A stretch of DNA of 16,746 nt, from assembly GCA_964370065.1 (NCBI GenBank), contig CAYJGK010000030.1, positions 1-16,746 on the forward strand, written 5' to 3'. The position numbers and the translations under genes are program-made. This DNA is from CAMQRS01 sp964370065. GTDB lineage: Bacteria > Bacillota_I > Bacilli_A > Erysipelotrichales > Erysipelotrichaceae. The notes under the pieces were generated by a model. It was not told the DNA's origin, searched no databases, and saw nothing but the letters and a program-made list of their open reading frames with translations. This document shows positions 1 to 7,112 of the stretch, piece after piece (position 1 is the first letter of the stretch; every line of letters begins with the position of its first letter).

Positions 1-2
1 AA

Positions 3-79
3 TGGCGTCCACGAAGGGATTCGAACCCCTGACCGCACGCTTAGAAGGCGTGTGCTCTATCCAGCTGAGCTACGTAGAC
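3..79 (-). tRNA. tRNA-Arg, anticodon TCT (reads AGA)
   Basis: Read on the minus strand, this 77-nt segment folds as a complete cloverleaf. The seven-base acceptor arm GTCTACG pairs with CGTGGAC, with one G-T pair. The anticodon stem CACGC/GCGTG encloses the loop CTTCTAA, which gives anticodon TCT, and the T-loop region contains GGTTCGAATCC. The 3' CCA is encoded. It decodes AGA, the arginine codon expected to dominate in an AT-rich genome. The gene lies at the window edge, so any downstream tRNA partners are out of view. Confidence 0.96.
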
Positions 80-103
80 ACTTTCACTTAACAGTGCTAT
101 AAC

Positions 104-132
104 ATATTACCAAACAATTATATAAATTGCAA
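104..132 (-). promoter_or_regulatory. Candidate promoter of the tRNA-Arg gene
   Basis: On the minus strand a -35 like TTGCAA (127-132) and a -10 like TAATAT (104-109) are separated by 17 bp. The -10 ends 24 nt before the tRNA 5' end, a reasonable distance for a short leader. It is a prediction from spacing and consensus only. Confidence 0.4.
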
Positions 133-180
133 GTGTAAAATGCAATAAAAATGGAAAAAGTCATTGTATAAATTTCGTGG

Positions 181-209
181 TTTTCCATCTTATTTAATTA
201 TGCTATCAT
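181..209 (+). promoter_or_regulatory. Candidate extended -10 promoter of the nuclease unit
   Basis: TGCTATCAT (201-209) is an extended -10, with a weak -35 TTTTCC (181-186) 17 bp upstream. A second possible -10, TATAGT, sits at 212-217. Both lie just before the ribosome binding site at 224-229, so the leader would be very short. The assignment is weak. Confidence 0.3.
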
Positions 210-235
210 CATATAGTAAAAGAGAGGTGAACACA

Positions 236-643
236 ATGTTCTATTTCATTTGTTTAGATAACCATAGAGGTTTACGTTTTAATAATAGACGGGTAAGCCA
301 CGATCGAGTCGTTACTGCTGATATCATTCAAAATTGTAGCCACACCTTATTTTTAGACACTACTTCTTTTCCTTTATTTGAAGGTAAGATAGAAAATATA
401 TCTTATTCATTTGACATCCCTACTAGTCAAAATATGCAAGATAGCTTATTTATTGAGTACCTATATCAAGTGGACTTCTCAATGTGCACTTCATTGACTA
501 TTTATCACTGGAATAGAAGTTATCCAAGCGATGAAAAGTTAGCACCCTTACCTGACCACTTTATGTGTATACACACAGAAGAATTGACAGGGTATTCCCA
601 TGAAAAAATAACAAAGGAGATTTGGATTAATGAAGAAAAATAG
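236..643 (+). CDS. Uncharacterised 135-residue protein paired with a nuclease
   Basis: The start is taken at ATG 236 because GAGGTG (224-229) lies 6 nt upstream. The frame is open from 164, but no binding site supports the earlier ATG. The product is soluble, with no signal peptide or membrane segment. It begins MFYFICLDNHRGLRFN, with NRRVSHDRVV shortly after. I associate this opening (a hydrophobic strand, then D-x-x-x-G-x-x-F-N-x-R-R-x-S-x-D-R-V) with a small Firmicute family often found beside secreted nucleases. From memory, some members carry an automatic 'ribonuclease Z' label. No metallo-beta-lactamase HxHxDH motif is present here, so that label is not supported. Its last 14 nt overlap the nuclease gene, which implies co-expression. 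The function is unknown; a role in controlling or modifying the nuclease is only a guess from position. Confidence 0.75.
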   Translation: MFYFICLDNHRGLRFNNRRVSHDRVVTADIIQNCSHTLFLDTTSFPLFEGKIENISYSFDIPTSQNMQDSLFIEYLYQVDFSMCTSLTIYHWNRSYPSDEKLAPLPDHFMCIHTEELTGYSHEKITKEIWINEEK

Positions 644-1682
644 GAAAAGAAAAAATAAAGGTTTTGCCCTTATTACTGCCATATTAGCTTTGGGTGTAAT
701 GAGTATGACAGTTGCTTTAAACATTTTACCTGTTAAAAATAATATGCCTTCTTATCTACAAGAGTTAGCTATTCAAATCGCTCACCAAGATATTGAAAAA
801 ATGATAGAACCACACTTACAAATAAAACCACCTATTGAAGAAGAAATAACAGAAGAGGATAGCGTTACTTCTTTATCGCTTGACTCTATTCCATCCCATA
901 CAAATAGTGCATTTGTACCAATTAATAACAATATACCTACCTTTAGTGATTCTTTAAAAGTGACGACTGCGTATGAGCACTATGCACCACTGGATGCGTT
1001 AGGGAGAACGACACAAGCAAAAGCTTGTTTATCAACTCGTTTAATGCCAACAGAAGATCGTGAGAACATTAGTAGTGTCAAACCTTCGGGTTGGCAATCT
1101 ATTGAATACGAGCATATTAGTGGAGATTATTTATACAACCGCTCTCACTTAATCGGCTTTCAATTAAGCGCAGAAAATGCAAACCCAAATAACTTAATAA
1201 CAGGTACACGTTATTTAAATGTGGAAGGTATGTTACCATTTGAAAACATGGTAGCTGATTATATTAAGGAGTCTAATCACCATGTACTTTATGAAGTCAC
1301 TCCTATTTATGAACATAATAACTTAGTGGCTAGTGGTGTGCACATGCAAGCCTATTCGATTGAAGACCAAGGTGCTGGTATTTCCTTTAACGTGTATATT
1401 TATAATGTACAACCAGGAGTTGAGATTGACTATGCAACTGGAAATAGTCAATTAGCCACTCAGGAAGTCACAACGCAAGCACCAATATCTGGCCCCTCTG
1501 TAGATGACAATTCCAATCCAATAGAATATACATATATCTTAAATACAAATAGTAGAAAATTTCATTACAGTAGTTGTTCATCCGTAAAGCAAATTGCAGA
1601 TCACAATAAATCAAGTTTTTCTGGAGTCCGAGAAGCATTGATTACACAAGGATACGATCCTTGCCAAAGATGTCATCCATAA
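630..1682 (+). CDS. Membrane-anchored DNA/RNA non-specific endonuclease (EndA/NucA-like)
   Basis: ATG 630 follows AAAGGAGA (613-620), and the gene overlaps its upstream neighbour by 14 nt. The 350-residue protein has a basic start and a hydrophobic segment at about residues 11-31, which could be a signal anchor or signal peptide. A low-complexity linker follows, then a beta-beta-alpha metal nuclease domain at about 110-265. The catalytic motif is YNRSHLIG (169-176), with His173 as the likely general base in place of the usual DRGH form. Downstream Asn residues in NPNNLI and YLN (about 185-197) are likely magnesium ligands. After a linker, residues 299-350 form a small tail with H312, C316, C345 and C348, resembling the Cys-bearing tails found on other Firmicute surface nucleases. 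It probably degrades extracellular nucleic acids for nutrition, biofilm turnover or DNA uptake. The nuclease call is firm; the role and the exact anchoring are inferred. Confidence 0.88.
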   Translation: MKKNRKRKNKGFALITAILALGVMSMTVALNILPVKNNMPSYLQELAIQIAHQDIEKMIEPHLQIKPPIEEEITEEDSVTSLSLDSIPSHTNSAFVPINNNIPTFSDSLKVTTAYEHYAPLDALGRTTQAKACLSTRLMPTEDRENISSVKPSGWQSIEYEHISGDYLYNRSHLIGFQLSAENANPNNLITGTRYLNVEGMLPFENMVADYIKESNHHVLYEVTPIYEHNNLVASGVHMQAYSIEDQGAGISFNVYIYNVQPGVEIDYATGNSQLATQEVTTQAPISGPSVDDNSNPIEYTYILNTNSRKFHYSSCSSVKQIADHNKSSFSGVREALITQGYDPCQRCHP

Positions 1683-1704
1683 GTGACTTAGATTTCAATT
1701 TCAT

Positions 1705-1737
1705 AATATCTCTCTTTAAAAAAGAGGGATATTTTTT
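1705..1737 (+). terminator. Rho-independent terminator after the nuclease
   Basis: AATATCTCTCTTT (1705-1717) pairs with AAAGAGGGATATT (1721-1733) through one G-U pair and a three-base loop, and a T run follows. It sits 22 bp after the nuclease stop codon. Confidence 0.85.
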
Positions 1738-1811
1738 ATCTTTACATTTGATTGTTATGCAATCTGTACCTATTACAGAAAAGCATGCCTATCAACAAAG
1801 ATTATCGCCTG

Positions 1812-1858
1812 TTAATTAGAAGATTGTCTAATTAATATATTTACAATCATCTAATTAA
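1812..1858 (+). promoter_or_regulatory. Operator-like inverted repeat before the MFS gene
   Basis: The 16-nt arms TTAATTAGAAGATTGT (1812-1827) and ACAATCATCTAATTAA (1843-1858) are complementary at 15 of 16 positions across a 15-nt spacer. A second perfect 9-bp palindrome (TTAATTAGA and TCTAATTAA, 1812-1835) overlaps the left arm, giving three related half-sites. The right arm covers the -35 hexamer. This is the arrangement expected for repression by a dimeric winged-helix protein. The ArsR-like regulator two genes downstream is the obvious candidate, by inference. Confidence 0.6.
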
Positions 1859-1868
1859 ATGGTATAGT
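1840..1868 (+). promoter_or_regulatory. Promoter of the MFS-regulator operon
   Basis: The -35 TTTACA (1840-1845) and -10 TATAGT (1863-1868) are spaced by 17 bp. A strong AAAAGGAGG ribosome binding site (1882-1890) and ATG 1897 follow. The -35 lies inside the right arm of the inverted repeat. Confidence 0.65.
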
Positions 1869-1896
1869 TAGAACAAAATCTAAAAGGAGGATTAGA

Positions 1897-3153
1897 ATGA
1901 TATCTAAATACAAGCAATTAAACAAAGATGTCGGTTACATCAAATTAATCATCGCTAACACTATTAGTACTTTTGGTTCTACCATTGATAATATTGCTTT
2001 TACATGGCTGGTCACACAACTAACAGATAGCGCTACGTGGGTTGCTATTATTTTTGGTGCCAGTATGTTACCAATGATGGTTGTACAACCATTTGTAGCT
2101 GTATGGGTAGAGAGGGCGCACAAAAGAAATATTATATTATTAATGGATGCACTGGGCGCCATAGTCATGATATTAGTATCCATTCTATATATTAAAAATT
2201 TACTTACACCAGAATTACTATTAATCATCACTTTGATCAACGCAACAATAGAAACCGTTCGCATTCCAGCAGGAATCGCTTTAGTGCCGCAAATACTGCA
2301 TGATGAAAACTATGAATTAGGAACTGGGTTACACCATAGTGCCACGCAAATCGCAACCTTAATCGGTTTAGCTTTAACGGGTGTATGTATTGCAACACTA
2401 GGATTAGCTAGTGCATTTATTATTGATGCGATTACTTTTATTTTATCTTTTCTTTTTATCGCATGCATTAAAGTAACAAAACAAATACAAGAAAAAAGAA
2501 AAAGAGAAACTTCTTTTCTATATGAATTAAAGCATGGATTCCTATTATTTATGGAAATTAAACAACTCTATACATTATGCATGTTATCGATTGCTGTCAA
2601 TTTTTTATCCACAGCAATCAACAGCTATATAGCATTTTATTTTGCTGAATACTTACAATTATCAATAACTGCTTATAGTACATTTTCTTTAGTATTTGCA
2701 CTAGGCACGATTGTAGGCGGATTAACTGTTGCCTTTTTACCTAGTAAAATAAGCAATAAAACCATTTTTAAACTAAACGTTGTAACAGTTGCCTTATACT
2801 ATTTTGTATTGGCCTTTAGCATATATATTACTTATCCACTGATTCGAACACTCAGTATTTTATTTTTCACTATCTTTTTGGGGATTTTTGCTGGAATATT
2901 AGGAATAAAAGTAAGTTCTACTTTTATGCGTTTAGCCCCTAAAACTCATATCGCACGATTTGCAGGAATCTTTAATTCTTTATCTAGTACTTGTATTCCG
3001 ATTGCATCTGTTACCTTAGCTTTACTATCTACAATTCTAACAGTTAATCAAATTTTTATTGTATTTGGTATTGCAAGTTTAGCGTTGTATATTATACTTA
3101 ATATACATAAGTCTATAAATATAGAAGCAAAAGAGGAAACACATGAGCTATAA
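1897..3153 (+). CDS. MFS transporter, drug-efflux type
   Basis: This 418-residue polytopic protein has about 12 membrane segments. Its opening, STFGSTIDNIAFTWLV, places an acidic residue (D31) in the first helix, as in the macrolide and enterobactin-exporter branch of the major facilitator family. The cytoplasmic loop between helices 2 and 3 carries a motif-A-like stretch, VAVWVERAHKRNII (67-80), where E and R replace the usual D-R. A basic central loop (about residues 195-210, many K and R) separates two six-helix halves, as is normal for the fold. It probably exports a small hydrophobic compound by proton antiport. The substrate cannot be read from sequence. It shares 11 nt with the downstream regulator gene and sits behind a promoter with an operator-like repeat, so it is probably repressed until its substrate appears. 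Confidence 0.85.
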   Translation: MISKYKQLNKDVGYIKLIIANTISTFGSTIDNIAFTWLVTQLTDSATWVAIIFGASMLPMMVVQPFVAVWVERAHKRNIILLMDALGAIVMILVSILYIKNLLTPELLLIITLINATIETVRIPAGIALVPQILHDENYELGTGLHHSATQIATLIGLALTGVCIATLGLASAFIIDAITFILSFLFIACIKVTKQIQEKRKRETSFLYELKHGFLLFMEIKQLYTLCMLSIAVNFLSTAINSYIAFYFAEYLQLSITAYSTFSLVFALGTIVGGLTVAFLPSKISNKTIFKLNVVTVALYYFVLAFSIYITYPLIRTLSILFFTIFLGIFAGILGIKVSSTFMRLAPKTHIARFAGIFNSLSSTCIPIASVTLALLSTILTVNQIFIVFGIASLALYIILNIHKSINIEAKEETHEL

Positions 3154-4252
3154 ATGTATGAATCAACAACCGAATATAATTGAATGCATTCGATTATTAG
3201 AATGCTTCGCTGAAAATTCAGAAAAAAACAGCAGTGAAATCGCACAAAATTGGCTAACTACATTAACAAGTACCAAACATATCGCATCACAAGATATACA
3301 ACTACTCTATGAAGACGCAAAAATATTAGATGCTTACTTTACAGCAGTACAAACTGATATGAACATAGAAGAAACGATATTGCATTCATTTTTTGGTTCA
3401 TTAATTGAACAGTCTGACGAATTTAGTAGTGTTAACTTTGCTTCTGTATGTCATATTTATATCCCTTTTTTTAAGCAATATTCACAAGACTTTAACACTT
3501 GCTTATACACTGCTCTTTACTATAGTTTATTACAAGTTGAAAAAGTGGATTTATATGAAGTACAAGATGAGTTACTTTTAATAACTAGTTATAAGCAATT
3601 TTTAGAGTCTTTACAAAATGCTACTATTAGTGATGGATTAAAATGGAGAATCATTGATTTTGTTTATCATTTTGATACCTATCAAATACAAATTGATGCA
3701 ACTCTTAAAAAGATAGAAAGGGCCTATCTTTTACATTTACCTATTATCCAACCCCTTCTTCAAGTAGCAACGGATGAGTTAAACACTTTTTTTGCACAAG
3801 CCAGTGAAGAAGATATAGTAAATGCGCTTCATATTGATATAGCGAAAAAAGAAGTCACCCAAATAAATTGTTCCTTATCTTTCTTTAACGCTGTGTCTTA
3901 TATTGATATACAATATAATAATGATACATTTTTATCAATTGGTATTTTCTACCAAAGAATTATTAAACTAACCAAACACATTTTAAGCGAAAGTGATCGT
4001 AGCATCATTTTAAAACATTTAGGAGAACCTAGTAAATTTGAAATCATTATGTCTTGTTTAGAAAATCCATGTAATGGAAAAGAACTAGCAAGTCGACTAC
4101 AATTAACACAAGCTACTATTTCGCATCACGTTAAACAGTTGATTAAAAGCGGTATTTTATTTATGCATGTTGAACAAAAACAAATTCAATACTGCGTAAA
4201 CAAAACATTTATTCAAGAGCATTTAATGGCATTACAAAATTATTTCAAATAA
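3143..4252 (+). CDS. Regulator with C-terminal ArsR-like HTH and unknown N-terminal domain
   Basis: ATG 3143 overlaps the end of the transporter gene and has AGAGGA at 3132-3137. Of the 369 residues, the last 80 or so (about 288-369) form a winged helix of ArsR/SmtB type. The stretch LGEPSKFEIIMSCLENP leads into NGKELASRLQLTQATISHHV (311-330), the recognition helix, and a wing IL(F)MHVEQKQIQYCV follows. Residues 1-280 are alpha-helical in appearance with no motif I recognise. They are far longer than a classic 100-residue ArsR protein and may bind the ligand or mediate dimerisation. No ArsR metal-site Cys pair is obvious in the HTH domain, so a metal sensor is unlikely. From its position it should control the transporter and itself through the inverted repeat at 1812-1858. 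DNA binding is confident; the target is inferred. Confidence 0.8.
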   Translation: MSYKCMNQQPNIIECIRLLECFAENSEKNSSEIAQNWLTTLTSTKHIASQDIQLLYEDAKILDAYFTAVQTDMNIEETILHSFFGSLIEQSDEFSSVNFASVCHIYIPFFKQYSQDFNTCLYTALYYSLLQVEKVDLYEVQDELLLITSYKQFLESLQNATISDGLKWRIIDFVYHFDTYQIQIDATLKKIERAYLLHLPIIQPLLQVATDELNTFFAQASEEDIVNALHIDIAKKEVTQINCSLSFFNAVSYIDIQYNNDTFLSIGIFYQRIIKLTKHILSESDRSIILKHLGEPSKFEIIMSCLENPCNGKELASRLQLTQATISHHVKQLIKSGILFMHVEQKQIQYCVNKTFIQEHLMALQNYFK

Positions 4253-4256
4253 CAAG

Positions 4257-4285
4257 AAACAGATTCAATAGAAATCTGTTTTTTT
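4257..4285 (+). terminator. Rho-independent terminator after the regulator
   Basis: AAACAGATT (4257-4265) pairs with AATCTGTTT (4273-4281) around a seven-base loop, followed by a run of T. It begins 5 bp after the stop codon. Confidence 0.85.
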
Positions 4286-4391
4286 ACGTATAGGAGCACT
4301 ACTGAAATGCTTAGTATTTCTTGGCTATGTAAACAAAATTATATGTGATAGTGAAGTTACTTAAGGTGGTATTCTATTATGGGCACTATTA

Positions 4392-4420
4392 TTGATTTTT
4401 ATAAGAGCAAGTTGTAAAAT
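4392..4420 (+). promoter_or_regulatory. Candidate promoter of the flavodiiron gene
   Basis: TTGATT (4392-4397) and TAAAAT (4415-4420) are spaced by 17 bp and lie 34 bp before the start codon. A GAGGTG ribosome binding site is at 4443-4448. No clear operator repeat is visible around it. Confidence 0.5.
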
Positions 4421-4453
4421 TAGAATAGATATTCAACAAATTGAGGTGTAATA

Positions 4454-5650
4454 ATGAAAAAAATAAAAGAAGATATAATTAATATTGGAGTCTATGATTA
4501 TGAAGTAGATTTATTCGAAGGACAATATTTGGTACCAAATGGTATTTCTTATAACTCTTATTTAGTAGTGGATGAACAAATTACTATTTTAGATAGTGTG
4601 GATAATCGATTTGCGCAAGAATGGTTATCGAATATAGAAAAAATATTACAAGATAAATCACCGGATTATTTAATTATACAACATATGGAACCCGATCATT
4701 CTGGAAGCATTCATGATTTTATTCAAAAATACCCTTCTACTAAGGTAGTATCGAACACGAAAGTATTTACAATGATGAATCAATTTTTTGATATCAAAGA
4801 ACCTATCAATCAACTTATTGTTAGAGATGGAGAAACCCTTCATACAGGAAAACATATTTTCACATTCCTCTTTGCGCCAATGGTGCATTGGCCTGAAGTC
4901 ATGGTAACTTATGATTCTCATTCAAAAACATTGTTTTCTGCAGATGCATTTGGAACGTTTGGAATCTACCCAGAGGATGCCGTCATTCAAGTAGCCGATT
5001 GGGTACAAGAGGCAGCACGTTATTACTTTGGTATTGTCGCTAAATATGGACTACAAGTGCAAGCGCTATTAAAAAAGGTTGCCCCACTAGATCTCGAAAT
5101 AATTTGCTCCATTCATGGCCCTACATTAACACACAGCCTAACTGACTTTATTCATTTATATGATACTTGGTCAACTTATACCAATGAAAAAGAGGGGGTT
5201 GTCATTGCTTACGCCTCTGCTTATGGACACACTGAAAAAGCAGCTAATTTTTTAGCTACTATCTTACAAGAAAAAGGATGTCCATCCGTTATCTTACATG
5301 ATGTGGCGCGTTGTGATTCATCCCTAGCGATTGCTAACGCTTTCCGTTATTCTACAGTTGTCTTTGCATCAATTACATACAACATGTCTATTTCTCCATT
5401 TATGAACACTTTCATTCACAGTTTAGTCGAACGCAATTTCCAAAATAAATTGATTGGGTTAATAGAAAATGGTTCTTGGGCCCCTTGTGCCAATAAAATT
5501 ATGAAATACTTATTGGAAAACAGTAAAAAGACAACTTGGTTACAAAATCAAGTGTGTATTCATTCTGCCCTAAATGGGATGACTAAAAAAACTATCCACC
5601 AATTAGCAGATGAAATTATAGATAAAATGACGAAAAACCAACTATTATAA
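4454..5650 (+). CDS. fprA: Flavodiiron protein (class A), O2 and/or NO reductase
   Basis: This 398-residue cytoplasmic protein has the two-domain class A layout. Residues 1-245 form a metallo-beta-lactamase-like diiron domain, and 249-398 a flavodoxin domain. All seven expected iron ligands are present: H77, E79, D81 and H82 in QHMEPDHSGS, H145 in VHWPEV, D164 in FSADAFG and H221 in SIHGPT. The FMN phosphate loop is YASAYGHTEKAA (253-264), with flavin-ring loops around SITYNMSISP (306-315) and IENGSWAP (337-344). These enzymes reduce O2 to water or NO to N2O using electrons from rubredoxin or ferredoxin, and protect anaerobes from oxidative or nitrosative stress. There is no rubredoxin domain or rubredoxin gene here, so the electron donor is encoded elsewhere. 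The gene stands alone between its own promoter candidate and terminator. Family assignment is very secure; O2 versus NO preference cannot be told. Confidence 0.95.
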   Translation: MKKIKEDIINIGVYDYEVDLFEGQYLVPNGISYNSYLVVDEQITILDSVDNRFAQEWLSNIEKILQDKSPDYLIIQHMEPDHSGSIHDFIQKYPSTKVVSNTKVFTMMNQFFDIKEPINQLIVRDGETLHTGKHIFTFLFAPMVHWPEVMVTYDSHSKTLFSADAFGTFGIYPEDAVIQVADWVQEAARYYFGIVAKYGLQVQALLKKVAPLDLEIICSIHGPTLTHSLTDFIHLYDTWSTYTNEKEGVVIAYASAYGHTEKAANFLATILQEKGCPSVILHDVARCDSSLAIANAFRYSTVVFASITYNMSISPFMNTFIHSLVERNFQNKLIGLIENGSWAPCANKIMKYLLENSKKTTWLQNQVCIHSALNGMTKKTIHQLADEIIDKMTKNQLL

Positions 5651-5665
5651 GTAGTTGGTTTTTTC
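5636..5665 (+). terminator. Rho-independent terminator after the flavodiiron gene
   Basis: AACCAACTA (5636-5644) pairs perfectly with TAGTTGGTT (5652-5660), and a T tract follows. The stem includes the final sense codons and the loop contains the TAA stop (5648-5650), so coding sequence and terminator overlap. Confidence 0.88.
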
Positions 5666-6164
5666 TTCATTACCATTCAAAACGGGCTATATTTTAGATG
5701 GAAAACTACCTCAAATGCAAAGGTAATTGCAATTTTTTCTTCTTGCCTTCATACCGATACGTACAATGTGATAGTATAAATTTTGAGTCATTTTTGTAGA
5801 ATTCAATTATTATATTGCAAATTCCACACCTTGCTCATTTAGCCAATACAGTGGTTCACATTCTGTATTAACTAGCATTAATGCCATTTGATTATAAGGT
5901 TGCTTGTGATGTGACTACATCTATTTTTAATTTTATTCAACTGTACCCCCAGATACATTATGCTGAAAGTGTCTACAGTGGGTATTGCACTAAACTCGAT
6001 ACGCAAATTTATTATAATCTAATATTGGGTATAAACCCATTTTGAATACATTCCCAATTCCATGTACTTCTATATATTTTATTGTTTGGTAACATTTCTG
6101 TAAGACTTACATATACTACTACTCTTCTAGATATTTGCACACTACACAATGTCATGTTCGTAAA
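5666..6164 (-). other. Gene-free stretch with faint minus-strand coding relics
   Basis: No intact gene or RNA is recognisable in these 500 bases. Minus-strand translation gives short open stretches that read like protein. One is a 47-codon ORF from ATG 6155 to the stop at 6012-6014. Another stretch ends ...MALMLVNTECEPLYWLN before stops near 5815. They lie in different frames and have no ribosome binding sites, so they look like pieces of decayed genes. I do not recognise a family. The segment is bounded by the flavodiiron terminator on the left and the pseudogene terminator on the right. Confidence 0.4.
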
Positions 6165-6166
6165 TG

Positions 6167-6194
6167 AAAATAGTCACTATTTACAGTGACTATT
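6167..6194 (-). terminator. Terminator after the minus-strand pseudogene
   Basis: The arms at 6169-6178 and 6185-6194 (AATAGTCACT and AGTGACTATT) are perfectly complementary over 10 bp with a six-base loop. On the minus strand the hairpin is followed by TTTT (6170-6167). It sits 25 bp after the end of the pseudogene and is its expected terminator, which supports the idea that a gene once worked here. Confidence 0.75.
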
Positions 6195-6219
6195 GTTAAA
6201 TTAATATTATTTGATATGA

Positions 6220-6704
6220 TTAATCAACATGGACTAGTCTACCTCTACTTAAATCAATATCTTCAATTGCATTTTTTCACTTTTTAGTATATTTGCTTCA
6301 CAAACATTAGTCTGCACCATTGTTATTTCATTTGTTGTCGTATAAGTCATATACGCTAGATCTTGATTCGTACAAATAACAGCAATTTATTCAGAATGTG
6401 TATAAATGATAGCAGAAACCTCCTCAACTACTACATTTTGTCGACTATCCAATAACTGTATAGTTCCAAAATGATTCCATACACTATATCCATTTAATTC
6501 CTGACTATGCATCTTAAAATTAGAAAGTATACTTATTTGTTTATTTTCTCGTGGCGCATGTTGAGTAGATTTTAATTCTTGAATATTTTTTGATAAAGTA
6601 ATTTGATTTTTTTGAATCTTGGTTAACCCCTATTTTCCTACAATACCAATACAAATAGTTAATGCCAACCCCAACACTCTTATACGCTTTCTTTGTTTCC
6701 CCAT
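6220..6704 (-). pseudogene. Decayed gene for a small secreted or anchored protein
   Basis: From ATG 6704, with AAGGAT just upstream, the minus strand reads MGKQRKRIRVLGLALTICIG. This is a basic start followed by a hydrophobic segment like a signal peptide or anchor. The frame meets TAG at codon 25 (6632-6630) but continues as a long protein-like stretch, KIQKNQITLSKNIQELKS and onward. It meets TAA at codon 106 (6389-6387) and goes on again. Near the run of six A residues (6277-6272) a single-base shift moves the reading into a frame ending NAIEDIDLSRGRLVHVD and TAA at 6222-6220. So there are two nonsense changes and one frameshift in about 160 codons, with a matching terminator downstream. 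An exported protein of unknown family was probably lost here. Stop-codon readthrough is unlikely, since TAA and TAG act as ordinary stops in the neighbours. Confidence 0.7.
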
Positions 6705-6770
6705 TTATAAATCCTTATATATTTTAGCTTATATTACATGTGTGTATTGCCATATATTATGAAAAACTTG

Positions 6771-7112
6771 TCATTTAAAACAAAAATCAATTGCTTCTTT
6801 TATCGCATAAACAGGAAATTCAACACTGTCTTTAATATTAACACAACCGACTCTTCCTATTATTTTTGGATTCTCTTTTACTATTATTTGCGTCGCATTA
6901 TATTTTCCAAAGTGAATCGATATATGGTTTTTCATACTAGCTATACTAACGTATATGCCATCTAATTTATAAGTAGGAAATTTAGTTTTTGGAGCATAAT
7001 CTAAAGACTCTTCTGCATCCGGATAATTTTCTCTTATATATTCAACAACAAGTTTTATTCTATCTTGTCTAATCGGATCTAAATGATCAATATATTGATT
7101 AACATTATCCAT
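6771..7112 (-). CDS. DUF1801 / YdhG-like domain protein
   Basis: This small soluble protein has 113 residues. Its opening, MDNVNQYIDHLDP, has the N-x-x-x-Y-I pattern of the DUF1801 family, and the conserved core follows as YAPKTKFPTYKLDGIYVSIA (39-58) and KNHISIHFG (61-69). The end, GCVNIKDSVEFPVYAIKEAI (89-108), matches the family's aromatic and basic C-terminal pattern. The family includes the Bacillus protein YdhG and frataxin-like folds; a precise biochemical role is not established. The gene starts inside the last codons of the MerR gene (8-nt overlap), so it is translated with the regulator. This suggests a role linked to the same stimulus or ligand. There is no clear terminator directly after it; the next minus-strand start is that of the pseudogene at 6704. 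Confidence 0.82.
   Translation of the reverse strand: MDNVNQYIDHLDPIRQDRIKLVVEYIRENYPDAEESLDYAPKTKFPTYKLDGIYVSIASMKNHISIHFGKYNATQIIVKENPKIIGRVGCVNIKDSVEFPVYAIKEAIDFCFK

Noticed and set aside
236..643. Calling the small protein ribonuclease Z
   Set aside because: It has no HxHxDH metal motif and is less than half the size of the enzyme; the label would rest only on remembered automatic annotations.
1935..2264. Minus-strand 109-residue frame
   Set aside because: It lies wholly inside the MFS gene on the opposite strand, has no ribosome binding site and mirrors the hydrophobic codons of that gene.
3143..4252. Metal-sensing ArsR/SmtB repressor
   Set aside because: The expected Cys pair in the HTH region is missing, the protein is over three times too long, and the partner is a drug-type exporter rather than a metal pump.
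4670..4921. Minus-strand 83-residue frame
   Set aside because: It is antisense to the metal-binding part of the flavodiiron gene, which is clearly real.
6220..6704. Stop-codon reassignment or readthrough to explain the interrupted frame
   Set aside because: Neighbouring genes end normally at TAA and TAG, often just before terminators, and a frameshift is also present, so gene decay is simpler.
6738..6965. Plus-strand 75-residue frame
   Set aside because: It runs antisense to the DUF1801-like gene, lacks a binding site and has no protein-like character.
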